Source of the DNA: Shewanella sp. MBTL60-112-B2
GTDB taxonomy: Bacteria; Pseudomonadota; Gammaproteobacteria; Enterobacterales; Shewanellaceae
Assembly (NCBI RefSeq): GCF_019655055.1
Contig: NZ_BPFA01000005.1
Span: 1-64,000, forward strand
Reading direction: 5' to 3'
DNA length: 64,000 bases
The position numbers were made by a program, and so were the translations under genes. The notes beneath the pieces are model-generated. The model saw nothing but the letters and a program-made list of their open reading frames with translations. It did not search any database and was not told the origin of the DNA. Position 1 is the stretch's first letter, and every line of letters begins with the position of its first letter. Shown here one piece after another: positions 45,737 through 55,107 of the stretch.

Positions 45737-46141
45737 TTACTGTACCCAATTCACTAGCTCACCCGCAGTTTTCAAGCCATATTGCCTTTTTGTAAGCTTG
45801 CCTGACGCATCAAACAGTAACAGCTCTGCTGAGTCTGCTCGGTGTTGGCGGATCAGTTTATCGCCCTCAGGGGTGCCCGTTGTTGCAATAAGAAAATGGA
45901 CAGCGTCGCCCAAGTAATCACGCGCCTCATTCATCTGCTCTGTCTGGCTATTACTCATCGCTAAACCATTATCATAAACGAACACAATAGCAGGCTTACC
46001 GGTGCCAATCTCTTCATGGGTAGCCTTAAATCCTTTCGGCATCACCATCACTAAGGCTGCGAACAGCGCCACGATAGAAACTACGACTCCAAGAGCAATT
46101 AAAGGCTTGCGACGAGTCTCTTTAGTATTATGTGTATCCAA
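45737..46141 (-). CDS. Membrane-anchored thioredoxin-fold protein without catalytic Cys
   Basis: The 134-residue protein has one N-terminal helix (PLIALGVVVSIVALFAALVMVM) and a periplasmic domain whose strand-helix order (KPAIVFVYDNGLAMSNSQTEQMNEARDYLGDAVHFLIATT...ELLLFDASGKLTKRQYGLKTAGELVNWV) looks like thioredoxin. The CxxC expected after the first strand is replaced by NGLAMSN, and the protein contains no Cys at all. A redox role is therefore unlikely. Family not firmly recognised. Confidence 0.65.
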   Translation of the reverse strand: MDTHNTKETRRKPLIALGVVVSIVALFAALVMVMPKGFKATHEEIGTGKPAIVFVYDNGLAMSNSQTEQMNEARDYLGDAVHFLIATTGTPEGDKLIRQHRADSAELLLFDASGKLTKRQYGLKTAGELVNWVQ

Positions 46142-46243
46142 GATGCAAATCCCTCTTATATCGACAAAAATAGATAATAAATCGCCCCATAATAATCAGC
46201 TAACCTGAGGCCTAGATTAAAAATCGAAAGTTAATATTTGCGA

Positions 46244-47275
46244 CTAATTTACCAAAGTGGAAGCTTGGCACTGTTGAAATTGACTCTGGATACAGCGCTG
46301 ACTCATCGCTTTCGCCTGCTTTAACTGCGACCCATTAAGCTTATCAGTGATAAATGCTAATCGCTGCGCGGCAATTTTATTACCTTGATGCTGGGCGGCA
46401 GCTAACCAAACATACACCTTAATGAAATCAGGCTGACCATTAACACCGTTATATTCAATTGTCGCTAAATCAACTTGCGCTTCAACCAAGCCACTCGTTG
46501 CCGCTTGTAAAAGCCACTGCTCAGCCTTAACGCTGTCGACCTTTCCCAATAAACCTTCTAAATAAATAGTTCCTAATTGACCCATCGCTGGGGCAAAGCC
46601 TCGCTCAGCACTCAGCTGGTACCACTCTATCGCTTGTTGTGGTGACTTGTATTCATTTAAATAGATCTCACCCACTCTATATGGCGCCTCACTGTGGCCG
46701 TTATGACTACTCAGCTTTAACCAATACTCCGCACAGCTTAAATCAACGTCACCACCATTGCCCTCAAAGTACATTAACCCAAGCATAAATTGCGCATCTA
46801 CTTGATGCCTTGGATATTGAGGATCAATAGTTTGACTGGCCAACTGCTGGTACCAATAGCGGGCCTGAACAGGCTTAGCCTCACCGGCTCTGCCGCTGCG
46901 GTACATCTCAGCTAGAGAGTATTGCGCCTCCGGCATACCTTTTTCTGCCGCTATTCGATAAAAGTCCATAGCCCGGTGAATATCTCTTTCTACCAGCATA
47001 CCTTTGGCATACAAGTAAGCCAGATTAGTCGCTGCGTTCACGTCACCTTGGTTAGCATTGTCGATGCACTCTTGAGTCACAATATCGGCTTGCCCCGCCA
47101 CGGCATAATCACACCAAGGATCAAATAATTTTGACTGAAATTCATTGACCTGTGGTGGCTCCACGCCTTGCTGGCTGCTACAACCGATTAAAGCTAATAT
47201 TGCTAGCAAACAGGCTCCGAAGCTTTGCTTCGCAGACATAGAAAAGCAAAAACGACAAAAGAAAAGTCTTGGCAT
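46244..47275 (-). CDS. Sel1-repeat lipoprotein
   Basis: The 343-residue product has a lipoprotein signal (FGACLLAILALIGCSS) and about six Sel1-like repeats (AATNLAYLYAKGMLVERDIHRAMDFYRIAAEKG, AQYSLAEMYRSGRAG, AQFMLGLMYFEGNGG, APYRVGEIYLNEY, AMGQLGTIYLEGLLG). These form a helical solenoid for protein contacts. AGGGCG before the ATG at 47275 supports that start although it makes the signal peptide N-region long; a Met at 47239 is the alternative. Partner unknown. Confidence 0.85.
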   Translation of the reverse strand: MPRLFFCRFCFSMSAKQSFGACLLAILALIGCSSQQGVEPPQVNEFQSKLFDPWCDYAVAGQADIVTQECIDNANQGDVNAATNLAYLYAKGMLVERDIHRAMDFYRIAAEKGMPEAQYSLAEMYRSGRAGEAKPVQARYWYQQLASQTIDPQYPRHQVDAQFMLGLMYFEGNGGDVDLSCAEYWLKLSSHNGHSEAPYRVGEIYLNEYKSPQQAIEWYQLSAERGFAPAMGQLGTIYLEGLLGKVDSVKAEQWLLQAATSGLVEAQVDLATIEYNGVNGQPDFIKVYVWLAAAQHQGNKIAAQRLAFITDKLNGSQLKQAKAMSQRCIQSQFQQCQASTLVN

Positions 47276-47704
47276 AGTCGCCCTATATTAACAATAAAAA
47301 CTCTGAGTACTAAAGCAAAGTCCAGGCTCAATGTATAGCAGCAAGATAACCGATCTTGTTAGCGCAGTAACCACAGAGTAAAGCTTATATAAAATAGGTT
47401 TTACTCCTGCTCCCACACATCCAATTCAGCTCTTTAATAAATAGCTCATTACGCACTAGCATCTCATTGCTTACTAGCAAAAAACGCACTCAAGTCTCAT
47501 TTATTCATTTAGATTGTCAACATGCCAAATTGACAGCACATAAGAGGGAACTATTATTGCAATAGGCCGCTCATATTAGTTACCCTTGCTAAATAGGCAT
47601 TTGAAATACCTGTATTAGCAACACAATTAGGCGCCCAACTTAACAGCATATATTGCCAATTTGTATGAGTGCAGACAATAAACAAACTAATGAGGCAAGA
47701 TTGA
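47276..47704. promoter_or_regulatory. Intergenic region with a short inverted repeat
   Basis: The only structure noted in this 429-bp gap is TGTCAA-N9-TTGACA at 47515-47535, a possible operator or FNR-like half-site pair, about 170 bp before the next gene. No gene was seen. Confidence 0.3.
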
Positions 47705-48061
47705 ATGAATACACTGAGCAAACTATTAATCAGTTCAACCATCAGCATCGCAGCACTAGGCGGCGTAGCCCAAGCAGGTGATCTTATCTGTAAGGTCAAA
47801 GGCAGCGACGATATCATTATGAAGAATATTGAGATCTTGCGTTCAAATCAGGCATTAGTAACGATTGATGGCAGTTACACGTCACCGATCATGAATAACA
47901 TCTACCGCATAGACGGCGTTGATGGCCAAGATATTAGCGAAACACCAACCTATATTGCGTACACTCAATACCCACTAGCAGATCACGAGCTGCTCGCCAC
48001 AGTACAAGTTGCAGACCAACCTGCGTTTACAGCTATGTGCACTGTCACTGAAGAGATGTAA
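47705..48061 (+). CDS. Small secreted protein of unknown function
   Basis: The 118-residue product has a clear signal peptide (MNTLSKLLISSTISIAALGGVAQAG) and a mature domain of about 93 residues with two Cys (ICKVKG and AMCTVTEEM) that could form a disulfide. Beta-strand-like alternation suggests a small sandwich. I do not recognise the family. Confidence 0.65.
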   Translation: MNTLSKLLISSTISIAALGGVAQAGDLICKVKGSDDIIMKNIEILRSNQALVTIDGSYTSPIMNNIYRIDGVDGQDISETPTYIAYTQYPLADHELLATVQVADQPAFTAMCTVTEEM

Positions 48062-48268
48062 ATCAGCCTGCTTACAGCTGTAATGCTTTTATTAACAGCA
48101 TCGCCCTACTACAACGCATAAACAGCACATATAGCTCAATAGCTCAATAGCTTGCATCTAAAGCCACTGTTCCAACTAAGATGGCTGCAAGTGTCGCTAA
48201 ATCCAAATACTCCTTTGCCCCTCCTTTTGCCCCCTTTGAAAGCGCAACAGCCCCCAGCACTTCACATA

Positions 48269-48304
48269 AAAAAGCCCCGATACCATTCAGTAACGAGGCT
48301 TAGC
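48269..48304 (-). terminator. Terminator of the BCCT transporter gene
   Basis: On the minus strand GCCTCGTTAC and GTATCGGGGC pair imperfectly (G-U pairs and one mismatch) and are followed by six Ts, about 65 bp after the stop codon. Confidence 0.65.
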
Positions 48305-48367
48305 AAAGCAATTTATGCTCTGGAGGTTAACCCAAAATACTTGCCGGTAATACCAATAACTATAACG

Positions 48368-50020
48368 CTACCTACCAGCGTTTGGCTTGTGATCCAGCAA
48401 GGCTTTACCAAATTGCTGCTCCGCCATCACTTTTGCCATTTTAGGTGCTTGCCACAAGGTAGGAAGTAGCACGAAAGAGACCGGAACGGCGGTGATAACA
48501 ATGAAGGATTGCAAGGCAGAGATCCCACCTGAGCCCATCGCAATCAATGCGATAGCCACTAGCCCCATTAATATCCCCCAAAACGCACGCATCGCGCCGC
48601 TTGGCTCGGTTGAACCTGTAACAACCACACTAATGGTATAGGTCATAGAATCACCCGTGGTGACAATAAAAGTAGTAGTGAGGATCAAAAACAGTATCGC
48701 GATCAGGGTCGGCATCGGCAGCTGCGAAGTAATCGCCAGCAACACTCCTGGTAAGTTAAAGCCTTCAAATGCATTAGCAATAACACCAGGGTTAGCGAGC
48801 TCAAACGCGAGGCCTGAGCCCCCCACCACACTGAACCAGAAGCAAGTGATAAGCGGTGCGATAATAGAAATCGACAGGATCAATTGTCTAATCGTTCGCC
48901 CACGAGAAATGCGCGCAATAAAAATAGCCATCATAGGGCCATAACCAATAAACCAGCCCCAGAAAAATACCGTCCACCAACTGAGCCAATTGGCATCGCC
49001 ACGGTAAAGCGACATAGGAACAAAATTATTCACCATTCTTGCTACGCCCTGCAAGTAACCGTCAACTATGAAGCTGGTAGGGCCAAATAATAGAATGAAG
49101 ATAATGAGCGCAACTGAAAGTAGAATGTTGTAGCGGCTGACTAACTGAATGCCGCGGCTAAGGCCACTCAATGCCGACAAGGTATACATAGCGATGGCAA
49201 ACACCACCACTAGACTTTGCGTCATTAAGGTGTCTTGAACACCAAATAGTTCGTTAAGTGCGTAGCTGATCTGTAACCCTAAGAAACCGATAGGACCAAT
49301 TGTGCCAGCGGCGACTGCAATAATACAGAATGTGTCGGTTAAGGTACCAATCCAGCCATTAAGCGCTTTATCGCCAAAAATGGGGTACAGCAAAGTGCGA
49401 GGTTGCAATGGCAAACCTTTATCGTAGTGCAAGTGCATCAATACGATTGCCGCTAAGCTACCGAGTATCGCCCAAGCTAAGAAGCCCCAATGCAAGAATG
49501 ATTGTGATAATGCATTGATTGCCAATCGGCGGCCTTCAGCTTCGCCATAAAATGGTGGTGAAGAGACAAAGTGAGCAATAGGTTCAGCAGCCGCCCAAAA
49601 TACGCCACCACCGGCTAATAGGGTACACAGGATAATAGCCAACCATTTAAAGGTATCCATTTCCGGTGCTTTAAGGTTACCTAAGGTAACATCGCCAGTC
49701 CTAGCAAAGGCTAAGTAGAGACCAATAACAAAGTTAGCCAGCAGCAGAACTTGCCAAAAAGGGCCAAACCATAGGGTGACTTTAGAGAATCCAACTTGAA
49801 TGACGTTGGACAGAGCGGAGGTGTCGAAAACAGCAAGCAGTACGAAGAGAACGAGAAAGCCGCCACTTAACCAGAGTACAGGGCTGGCAAAGGCGTTGGA
49901 GGTTGATGCGTCACTTCGCTCTGGTGGATGCGCCGCAAGGTAATTTTCATCAGTTGATTTACGCTCAACAGATTGTGTCAAATTCGACATTAAGTATTCG
50001 CTTTTGTCGTCGTCAGCCAT
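48368..50020 (-). CDS. BCCT-family betaine/choline/carnitine transporter
   Basis: The 550-residue protein has about 12 helices and BCCT motifs: GGGVFWAAAEPIAHF near residue 137 and WTVFFWGWFIGYGPMMAIFIARISRGRTIRQLI, the diagnostic substrate-site region. It imports quaternary ammonium compounds such as glycine betaine, choline or DMSP using sodium or protons. The N-terminal ~45 residues are polar and cytoplasmic; an internal Met at 49990 is an alternative start and neither has a strong ribosome site. It stands alone. Confidence 0.92.
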   Translation of the reverse strand: MADDDKSEYLMSNLTQSVERKSTDENYLAAHPPERSDASTSNAFASPVLWLSGGFLVLFVLLAVFDTSALSNVIQVGFSKVTLWFGPFWQVLLLANFVIGLYLAFARTGDVTLGNLKAPEMDTFKWLAIILCTLLAGGGVFWAAAEPIAHFVSSPPFYGEAEGRRLAINALSQSFLHWGFLAWAILGSLAAIVLMHLHYDKGLPLQPRTLLYPIFGDKALNGWIGTLTDTFCIIAVAAGTIGPIGFLGLQISYALNELFGVQDTLMTQSLVVVFAIAMYTLSALSGLSRGIQLVSRYNILLSVALIIFILLFGPTSFIVDGYLQGVARMVNNFVPMSLYRGDANWLSWWTVFFWGWFIGYGPMMAIFIARISRGRTIRQLILSISIIAPLITCFWFSVVGGSGLAFELANPGVIANAFEGFNLPGVLLAITSQLPMPTLIAILFLILTTTFIVTTGDSMTYTISVVVTGSTEPSGAMRAFWGILMGLVAIALIAMGSGGISALQSFIVITAVPVSFVLLPTLWQAPKMAKVMAEQQFGKALLDHKPNAGR

Positions 50021-50398
50021 TAAATATTGAGCTACGGCACTATAAATTAGTGCAGCAAATTTTAAGCTGAACGGTGAATTTTCCTCGGCTATTGCAAAGA
50101 CTTATAGCAAGTTTGCAAAGGTTGAGGCTGTAAAAGGGGCGATATTTTAACACATACGAAAGTCGAATAAAAATCGCACTTAGCAGCACTAAAGTTGCAA
50201 CATACATTAGTAAGCAGTGAATTAATTCAATTTAAAAGTGATTTCAAGCATTTAATGTACAAGATATTAAAGGGCCATCTCTTATCGGACTTATAACTAG
50301 ACACAGTTCCTTAAATTTAAGTATTTACTTAGGGTTAGTGAATTTGTCGTAGTAAAATCATCGCTATACAAAGCGATATCAACACCTGATTAAAAATA
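50021..50398. other. Gap at the left edge of the accessory island
   Basis: AT-rich sequence without a recognisable gene, RNA or terminator. It marks the change from core-like genes to the accessory island. Confidence 0.4.
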
Positions 50399-50980
50399 AT
50401 GAAAAACACGGGGTTAAAGGTGAGCGAATACTTTTTTATAAGAGAAAACCAGCCGACGCCAATATATGAAGTCGCAGAGGAATTTGAAGAGGCGGCATGC
50501 AGCACTCGGTTTACCTTTCCAAGTGAACCTATACCGGTTGTGGCAACACATAAGCCCAAACAAGCGTATCAGATCCCAGATGTTTTATTAGAGCCCGCAC
50601 TGGCTATATCTAAGCGCCTGTTTGATTTGATGCAACTAGAGCAATTGTATGGTGCGAACTGGATACCGATAAAGCTGATTGATCAGGGTGAACACGATTT
50701 CATGATGTTGCAATTAGCACATGAAGTCGACGTCATTTGTCATGAGCAGAGCATTTTTAAAAGATTCAAACGGGGCTATATATCAGGTATGAAAACACTT
50801 GTTATTGACCCTGACAAGCTTGCACAGACTCCGCTAGACAAAAGACAGGTGTTTCGCGATAGCTCATGGGGCTTTTATACGTTTTTTCATAAAGATATCG
50901 TTAATCAGATCATGCTCCACTCACCAACAGGCATAGAATTCGTGCCAATTGAAACTTTCAACGAATCGTGGGCAGGCTGA
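50399..50980 (+). CDS. Imm11/DUF1629-like immunity protein
   Basis: The 193-residue soluble protein resembles the DUF1629/Imm11 family of immunity proteins, judged by the C-terminal arrangement SGMKTLVIDPDKL...QVFRDSSWGFYTFFHKDIVNQIM and a final TGIEFVPIETFNE. Such proteins neutralise polymorphic toxins. No toxin gene is next to it, so it is an orphan immunity gene. Its last ~230 bp, including 3' flank, recur at 55108-55337. The assignment is by pattern only and moderately sure. Confidence 0.6.
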   Translation: MKNTGLKVSEYFFIRENQPTPIYEVAEEFEEAACSTRFTFPSEPIPVVATHKPKQAYQIPDVLLEPALAISKRLFDLMQLEQLYGANWIPIKLIDQGEHDFMMLQLAHEVDVICHEQSIFKRFKRGYISGMKTLVIDPDKLAQTPLDKRQVFRDSSWGFYTFFHKDIVNQIMLHSPTGIEFVPIETFNESWAG

Positions 50981-51003
50981 TATCTATATTAGATTTAACC
51001 AAG

Positions 51004-51032
51004 AAAACATGCCATTAAAGATGGGTGTTATG
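51004..51032. repeat. Hairpin repeat, copy A
   Basis: AAAACATGCCATTAAAGATG followed by GGTGT. CCAT and ATGG can pair around TAAAG. Related copies are at 55001-55030 and 55316-55345. It lies just after the immunity gene. Confidence 0.8.
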
Positions 51033-51111
51033 AAATTTAAAAAGACACCTGTATAGCGAGCAGTTTATTTTATGCTATCATTCTTTAACCTTATGTTATA
51101 GAGGAATGATT

Positions 51112-51471
51112 ATGTCACTAGCTGTTGTGCACCTACGAATTGACGCAAAAAAGGATCCTAACAAAGACTCCGGTTCAAAAGGATTAGATGCTTGGATGCA
51201 ATTTGAGAGGCATATGCCATTAGGTGGATGGAAAATTGGAGCAAGCATGGCTCCTTACATTGTCAGAGCATGTATATACGATATGCAGGCTAAGCAACGT
51301 TATAATGTTCCAGTTTCTGTTGATAACTCAGGTATGGTCATTTTTGACAAGAAAAATGGCAAGTTAGAAAATGCCCCTAGCTTTCTTGGTAACATTTACC
51401 CAAAAGGCATTCAGTACAACCGTTTATATACTAATGAAGCTGAGACTATCAGATTCCAAAAAACAAAATAG
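51112..51471 (+). CDS. Small unknown protein in accessory island
   Basis: This 119-residue soluble protein (MSLAVVHLRIDAKKDPNKDS...GMVIFDKKNGKLENAPSFLGNIYPKGIQYNRLY) is not recognised. GAGGA six bases before the ATG at 51112 favours it over the ATG at 51106. It has its own terminator. Position between an immunity gene and a NERD gene suggests an accessory or effector-related role, but nothing in the sequence proves this. Confidence 0.65.
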   Translation: MSLAVVHLRIDAKKDPNKDSGSKGLDAWMQFERHMPLGGWKIGASMAPYIVRACIYDMQAKQRYNVPVSVDNSGMVIFDKKNGKLENAPSFLGNIYPKGIQYNRLYTNEAETIRFQKTK

Positions 51472-51501
51472 AAGCTAATGCCATAAAAACTACTCTCTTA
51501 T

Positions 51502-51535
51502 ACAAAGTCAGAGCTAATTTCTACTCTGACTTTGT
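51502..51535 (+). terminator. Terminator after the small unknown gene
   Basis: A perfect 12-bp stem (ACAAAGTCAGAG and complement) with a 10-base loop, ending in a short T-rich stretch. Confidence 0.7.
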
Positions 51536-51691
51536 CGACCCACAAATCATGTGGAGTAAACAGCTCAAAGTTAGAAAACCCCTTCATTATAGTAGCTTTT
51601 TCAGCCAAATAGCAGATAAAATAAGCTTAACAATTATCAAGCTGCTAGCGCATCGTTTATAGCTAGGCAGTAGAACGGATGCTATTGATAA

Positions 51692-52762
51692 ATGATTCTG
51701 AAAACTAAATCCCCGCAAAATGTGCAATCTGCGCAAGCGACTGCAGGCCAGCAACAAGAGCAAAACGTGGCATTTTTTCTGCGCCGCGCTTACAAAGACC
51801 ACCCACAAGTGCTGGTGATCAACGACTTCAAATTCCGCTTTAACGACGAAGTCGCGCAAATAGACCACCTCATAGTATATAGCTACGGTTTTATACTGAT
51901 TGAATCAAAGAGCATCAGAGGGCAGGTAAAGGTCAACCAGCAACAGGAATGGACGCGCAGCCTAAACACTTATCAAGCAAAGACCACAAAATGGCAAGGT
52001 ATGCCCTCGCCCATCAAGCAAGTAGAGCTGCAACAAGCCCTATTACTCGAACTATTAATGCACCATCGCAGTGAAATTTTAGGCAAATTGCTCGGCTTTA
52101 AACAACAAGGCTTCAAAGGTCGATGCTGGGATCATCTATGTGCGGTATCGAGTGACGCCATTATCGATAGAAAATCCATGCCCAAAACGGTATCAGACAA
52201 GCTGATAAAATCTGAATTTCTGGTAGAAAAGCTAGACAAGGTGATGAACCTAAAAAGTAAATTTGCTAGATTTATAAATACTAGCGCTACCCGCCCAGCC
52301 TTCAGTCAACAAGAGCTAGAATCTGTCGCCTCGTTTCTTATCAAGCAACATATCGCACCGAATGCGGCAGCAAACACAGAAACAGCAACAAGAACACACC
52401 AAGTAGCCACAGAGCAAAACAGTGCGCCACTAGCAAACACACCAATAACAGCAGCTAGCGCAGCACCTGTTCAACAAATGCCAGCTCAACCAATAGCAGC
52501 AGACCCCGCATTACTTACAGAAACAGAGAAAAGCCAAGTAATACAGCTAGCTTTGCACTGCAAACATTGTGGAGAATCAACGAATTACGCCCCAATGTAT
52601 GGCAAATTCGGCTATTACATCAATTGCAAGCAATGCACTAAAAACACGCCGATGAAACAAGCCTGCCCACAGTGCAGCAGCAAGAATACAAGAATTAAAA
52701 AACGACAAGAAATTTACACCTTGAATTGCCAAGAGTGTGGTTGTGGGCTGATGATAGTTTAA
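51692..52762 (+). CDS. NERD-domain protein with C-terminal zinc ribbons
   Basis: The 356-residue protein has a NERD nuclease-related domain (about residues 15-130): GQQQEQNVAFFLRRAY, EVAQIDHLIVYSYGFILIESKSIRG, which holds the D and ExK pattern of the restriction-endonuclease-like fold. A flexible Ala/Thr/Gln-rich linker (about 230-280) leads to two zinc-ribbon units with CKHCGE...CKQCTK and CPQCSS...CQECGC. It probably binds or cuts DNA. It is followed 49 bp later by a coiled-coil gene on the same strand, likely one operon. A fragment of a second copy of its 3' end is at 55354-55398. Confidence 0.8.
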   Translation: MILKTKSPQNVQSAQATAGQQQEQNVAFFLRRAYKDHPQVLVINDFKFRFNDEVAQIDHLIVYSYGFILIESKSIRGQVKVNQQQEWTRSLNTYQAKTTKWQGMPSPIKQVELQQALLLELLMHHRSEILGKLLGFKQQGFKGRCWDHLCAVSSDAIIDRKSMPKTVSDKLIKSEFLVEKLDKVMNLKSKFARFINTSATRPAFSQQELESVASFLIKQHIAPNAAANTETATRTHQVATEQNSAPLANTPITAASAAPVQQMPAQPIAADPALLTETEKSQVIQLALHCKHCGESTNYAPMYGKFGYYINCKQCTKNTPMKQACPQCSSKNTRIKKRQEIYTLNCQECGCGLMIV

Positions 52763-52811
52763 CAAATTTTACCAGAGCTTTTTTAGTTGCCTTTATCCCT
52801 AGGAAAATAAA

Positions 52812-53768
52812 ATGTTTGGAAGTGAAAAAAATAATGCAGATGAAATTGGAAGACTTTGGCAACGTTTGGTTCCTCTCGAAGAGTTTATGGGTCAACAGCG
52901 CAAGCTCATTGACTCACAAGAAAAAGAGATTTCCTCATTAAAAGAAAAGATTAAACAACCAACAGAAAGCCAGGAAGAAGCACTGCACTCAGCAAGATCC
53001 GCAGCACAACACAAAGGTAAAGTAAAAAAGGCAAAAGAAGAAGCCGAAGCATTTGCCAATGAAGCCAATCAAATAATTACTGAATTAAATGTTTTATTTG
53101 ATGCTACTACACTAACTGCAAATAAATTCGATGGGAAAGTAAAATCATATGAAGATACCTTTAAAAAAGGTGAAACTTTATTTGCCGATATAAAAGCTTC
53201 TCATGATCAATTAGAAGAAAGAATTAGCGAAACAAACAGCCTTCTTCTTAAAAATGATGATCTTGCTGAGCGTCTAGATGATGCAGAATCAAGATTAGAG
53301 GTAATAAAAGAAATTGATTCAAAAACACAAGGCATATTAAAGAATATAACTTCAAACCATTCTAAAGTTCGAGAATTACGAGATGAGATATTAGGATGCG
53401 ATACCGAAAATGATGAAGGTGAAAGTGAACACATAGAAGGAATAAAAGATAAATTAGCATCAACTTATTCAACTTTAAAGGTTAATATTACTGAGCTAGA
53501 AGAGAATTTGCAGCAGCTTTCCAGTAAATCAGAAACAAACTTTCAATCATTATTAGATACATCAAAAATTCAAATAGAGGAACAGTTAAACTCACAAGAA
53601 AAACAATATGGCGAAGTATACCAAAGAATAATAACGCTCCTACCTGCAGCCTTAACCGCAGGACTAAGTGCCGCATACAATGAAAAAATATCATCTGAAA
53701 GCTTAGAACTTGAAATACATAACAAGACATTTTCTAAATCTATAAAAAGCCAAGCCACCCATTATTAA
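52812..53768 (+). CDS. Coiled-coil protein paired with the NERD gene
   Basis: The 318-residue protein is almost entirely long coiled coil from about residue 25 to 270 (LEEFMGQQRKLIDSQEKEISSLKEKI, LEERISETNSLLLKNDDLAERLDDAESRLEVIKEI). It ends with RIITLLPAALTAGLSAAYNEKISSE, a motif I associate with proteins in which membrane helices follow. Here the chain stops soon after, so it may be C-terminally truncated. The coding sequence is more AT-rich than the core genes. No family was firmly identified. Confidence 0.7.
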   Translation: MFGSEKNNADEIGRLWQRLVPLEEFMGQQRKLIDSQEKEISSLKEKIKQPTESQEEALHSARSAAQHKGKVKKAKEEAEAFANEANQIITELNVLFDATTLTANKFDGKVKSYEDTFKKGETLFADIKASHDQLEERISETNSLLLKNDDLAERLDDAESRLEVIKEIDSKTQGILKNITSNHSKVRELRDEILGCDTENDEGESEHIEGIKDKLASTYSTLKVNITELEENLQQLSSKSETNFQSLLDTSKIQIEEQLNSQEKQYGEVYQRIITLLPAALTAGLSAAYNEKISSESLELEIHNKTFSKSIKSQATHY

Positions 53769-53970
53769 TCAATAACATATTAACCTCTTTTAATAAGCGC
53801 TGCTTGCAAGAGTAATCAGCATTCAATTTTTTCATATCCAAAGAGTACGAATAGCGCAGAAGCTTTAAAAGCCATGATTTGAGCAGAAAATGATAGGATT
53901 TAGACGAAAGAAGCCAGCATAAACGATAAGGCTATGAGTAATATTCGGTGGTGTGCTTTAACCGTGTTAT

Positions 53971-54942
53971 CTATCCAAGAAACTGACAACTGTTAGCAAA
54001 GTGCCTTCGACGCTTCTCCAAGTGTTCACAATAATAGGTTAACTCCTGCAATGACCCAACGGGACCATGAAACAACTTGCCAAAATCTGTAGCCAACTTG
54101 AGCCAATTTTCACTAGGAATATTAAGCCTTTCCAATATCCTTGCTGCACTTTGGGAAATAGCACCGTGCTTATCATCACGAATGATTCGCCCTGTCTCGT
54201 CGACAAGTGTGAGGTAGTCTTGCAGCGAGAAATTAATGCCTTTTGATTGGAGCTTTGTCTCATTACCGATAAACGGTAATAACTTAGCAGGTTGTTTACC
54301 CCTTAAGGCTGCGCTCACTCGAAGTTGCAAGCTAGTGAAATCAGACTTTTCAGGGGTCTTTGCAATCTTGGCACGAATAGGATTGAGCTCAACATAAGCC
54401 ATACAAGTTAACACCGCAGCTTCATCAAGTAATGCTTGGCTTTTGAAGCGCCCCTCCCAGAAATGCCCTGTGCAGTTATCTTCATAGTTAGCCTGCCTAG
54501 CGATGGGCTCGTTGAGGCAACGCATAAACCAACTGATATCACTAAGGCGTGAGCGGTATGTGGCTATGAGGTGCTTGAGTGTAGCAACCATGTGCTCTTC
54601 TATCACATCCCCCTTAGCAAACTTCTGTGTTAAATCAGTACCATTAAACAATTTATGCCATTGTTCAACGACTTCCCTATCTGACCAGCTATTCACCATA
54701 TCTAAGTCGATATAAAGCACCACATGCAGATGATTACTCATCACTGCATACGCAGCCACATCTATCGCAAACACCTCTGTTAACTTGAGTATCTGAGCCT
54801 CAACCCAACCTCGGCGGTGGTCATAATTCTTACCAGTGTATTTATCATCACCACACAAGTAAGCACGACGAACTACACGGCTACAGCAGTGATAGTAAGG
54901 CGTATCTTCCAAGCTTATAAGCGTACTTCTAGCGCGGGGCAT
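53971..54942 (-). CDS. REP-associated tyrosine transposase (Y1/HUH family)
   Basis: This 323-residue protein belongs to the IS200-like Y1 transposases of the RAYT group. Typical features: PRARSTLISLEDTPYYHCCSRVVRRAYLCG at the start, the HUH motif in AVMSNHLHVVLYID, and GHFWEGRFKSQALLDEAAVLTCMAYVELNPIRAKI, where the region with TYRSRLS may supply the Tyr nucleophile. The ATG at 54942 has GGAG 7 bases upstream; this fits the family start better than 54963. A hairpin repeat copy lies about 60 bp before it. Confidence 0.9.
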   Translation of the reverse strand: MPRARSTLISLEDTPYYHCCSRVVRRAYLCGDDKYTGKNYDHRRGWVEAQILKLTEVFAIDVAAYAVMSNHLHVVLYIDLDMVNSWSDREVVEQWHKLFNGTDLTQKFAKGDVIEEHMVATLKHLIATYRSRLSDISWFMRCLNEPIARQANYEDNCTGHFWEGRFKSQALLDEAAVLTCMAYVELNPIRAKIAKTPEKSDFTSLQLRVSAALRGKQPAKLLPFIGNETKLQSKGINFSLQDYLTLVDETGRIIRDDKHGAISQSAARILERLNIPSENWLKLATDFGKLFHGPVGSLQELTYYCEHLEKRRRHFANSCQFLG

Positions 54943-55000
54943 AGCAATCTCCAACTTAAGCAATAACTAAATAAACAGTTAAAGCTTAGTAAGAGGCTGC

Positions 55001-55030
55001 AAAACATGCCATTAAAAATGGGTGTCTATG
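55001..55030. repeat. Hairpin repeat, copy B, next to the transposase
   Basis: AAAACATGCCATTAAAAATG then GGTGTCTATG. CCAT and ATGG pair around TAAAA. It is the copy closest to the transposase gene and could be one end of its element. Confidence 0.8.
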
Positions 55031-55107
55031 ATTGGGCTATATTTTTTCTATCTCATTATTTATGTTTATCTTTTTGTGGGGATTCGCCAGACTCTGACCC
55101 CACTTAT

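Noticed and set aside
48152..48469. 105-codon plus-strand frame after the small secreted protein
   Set aside because: It overlaps the BCCT terminator and gene end, and its Pro/Leu-rich translation has no signal or family.
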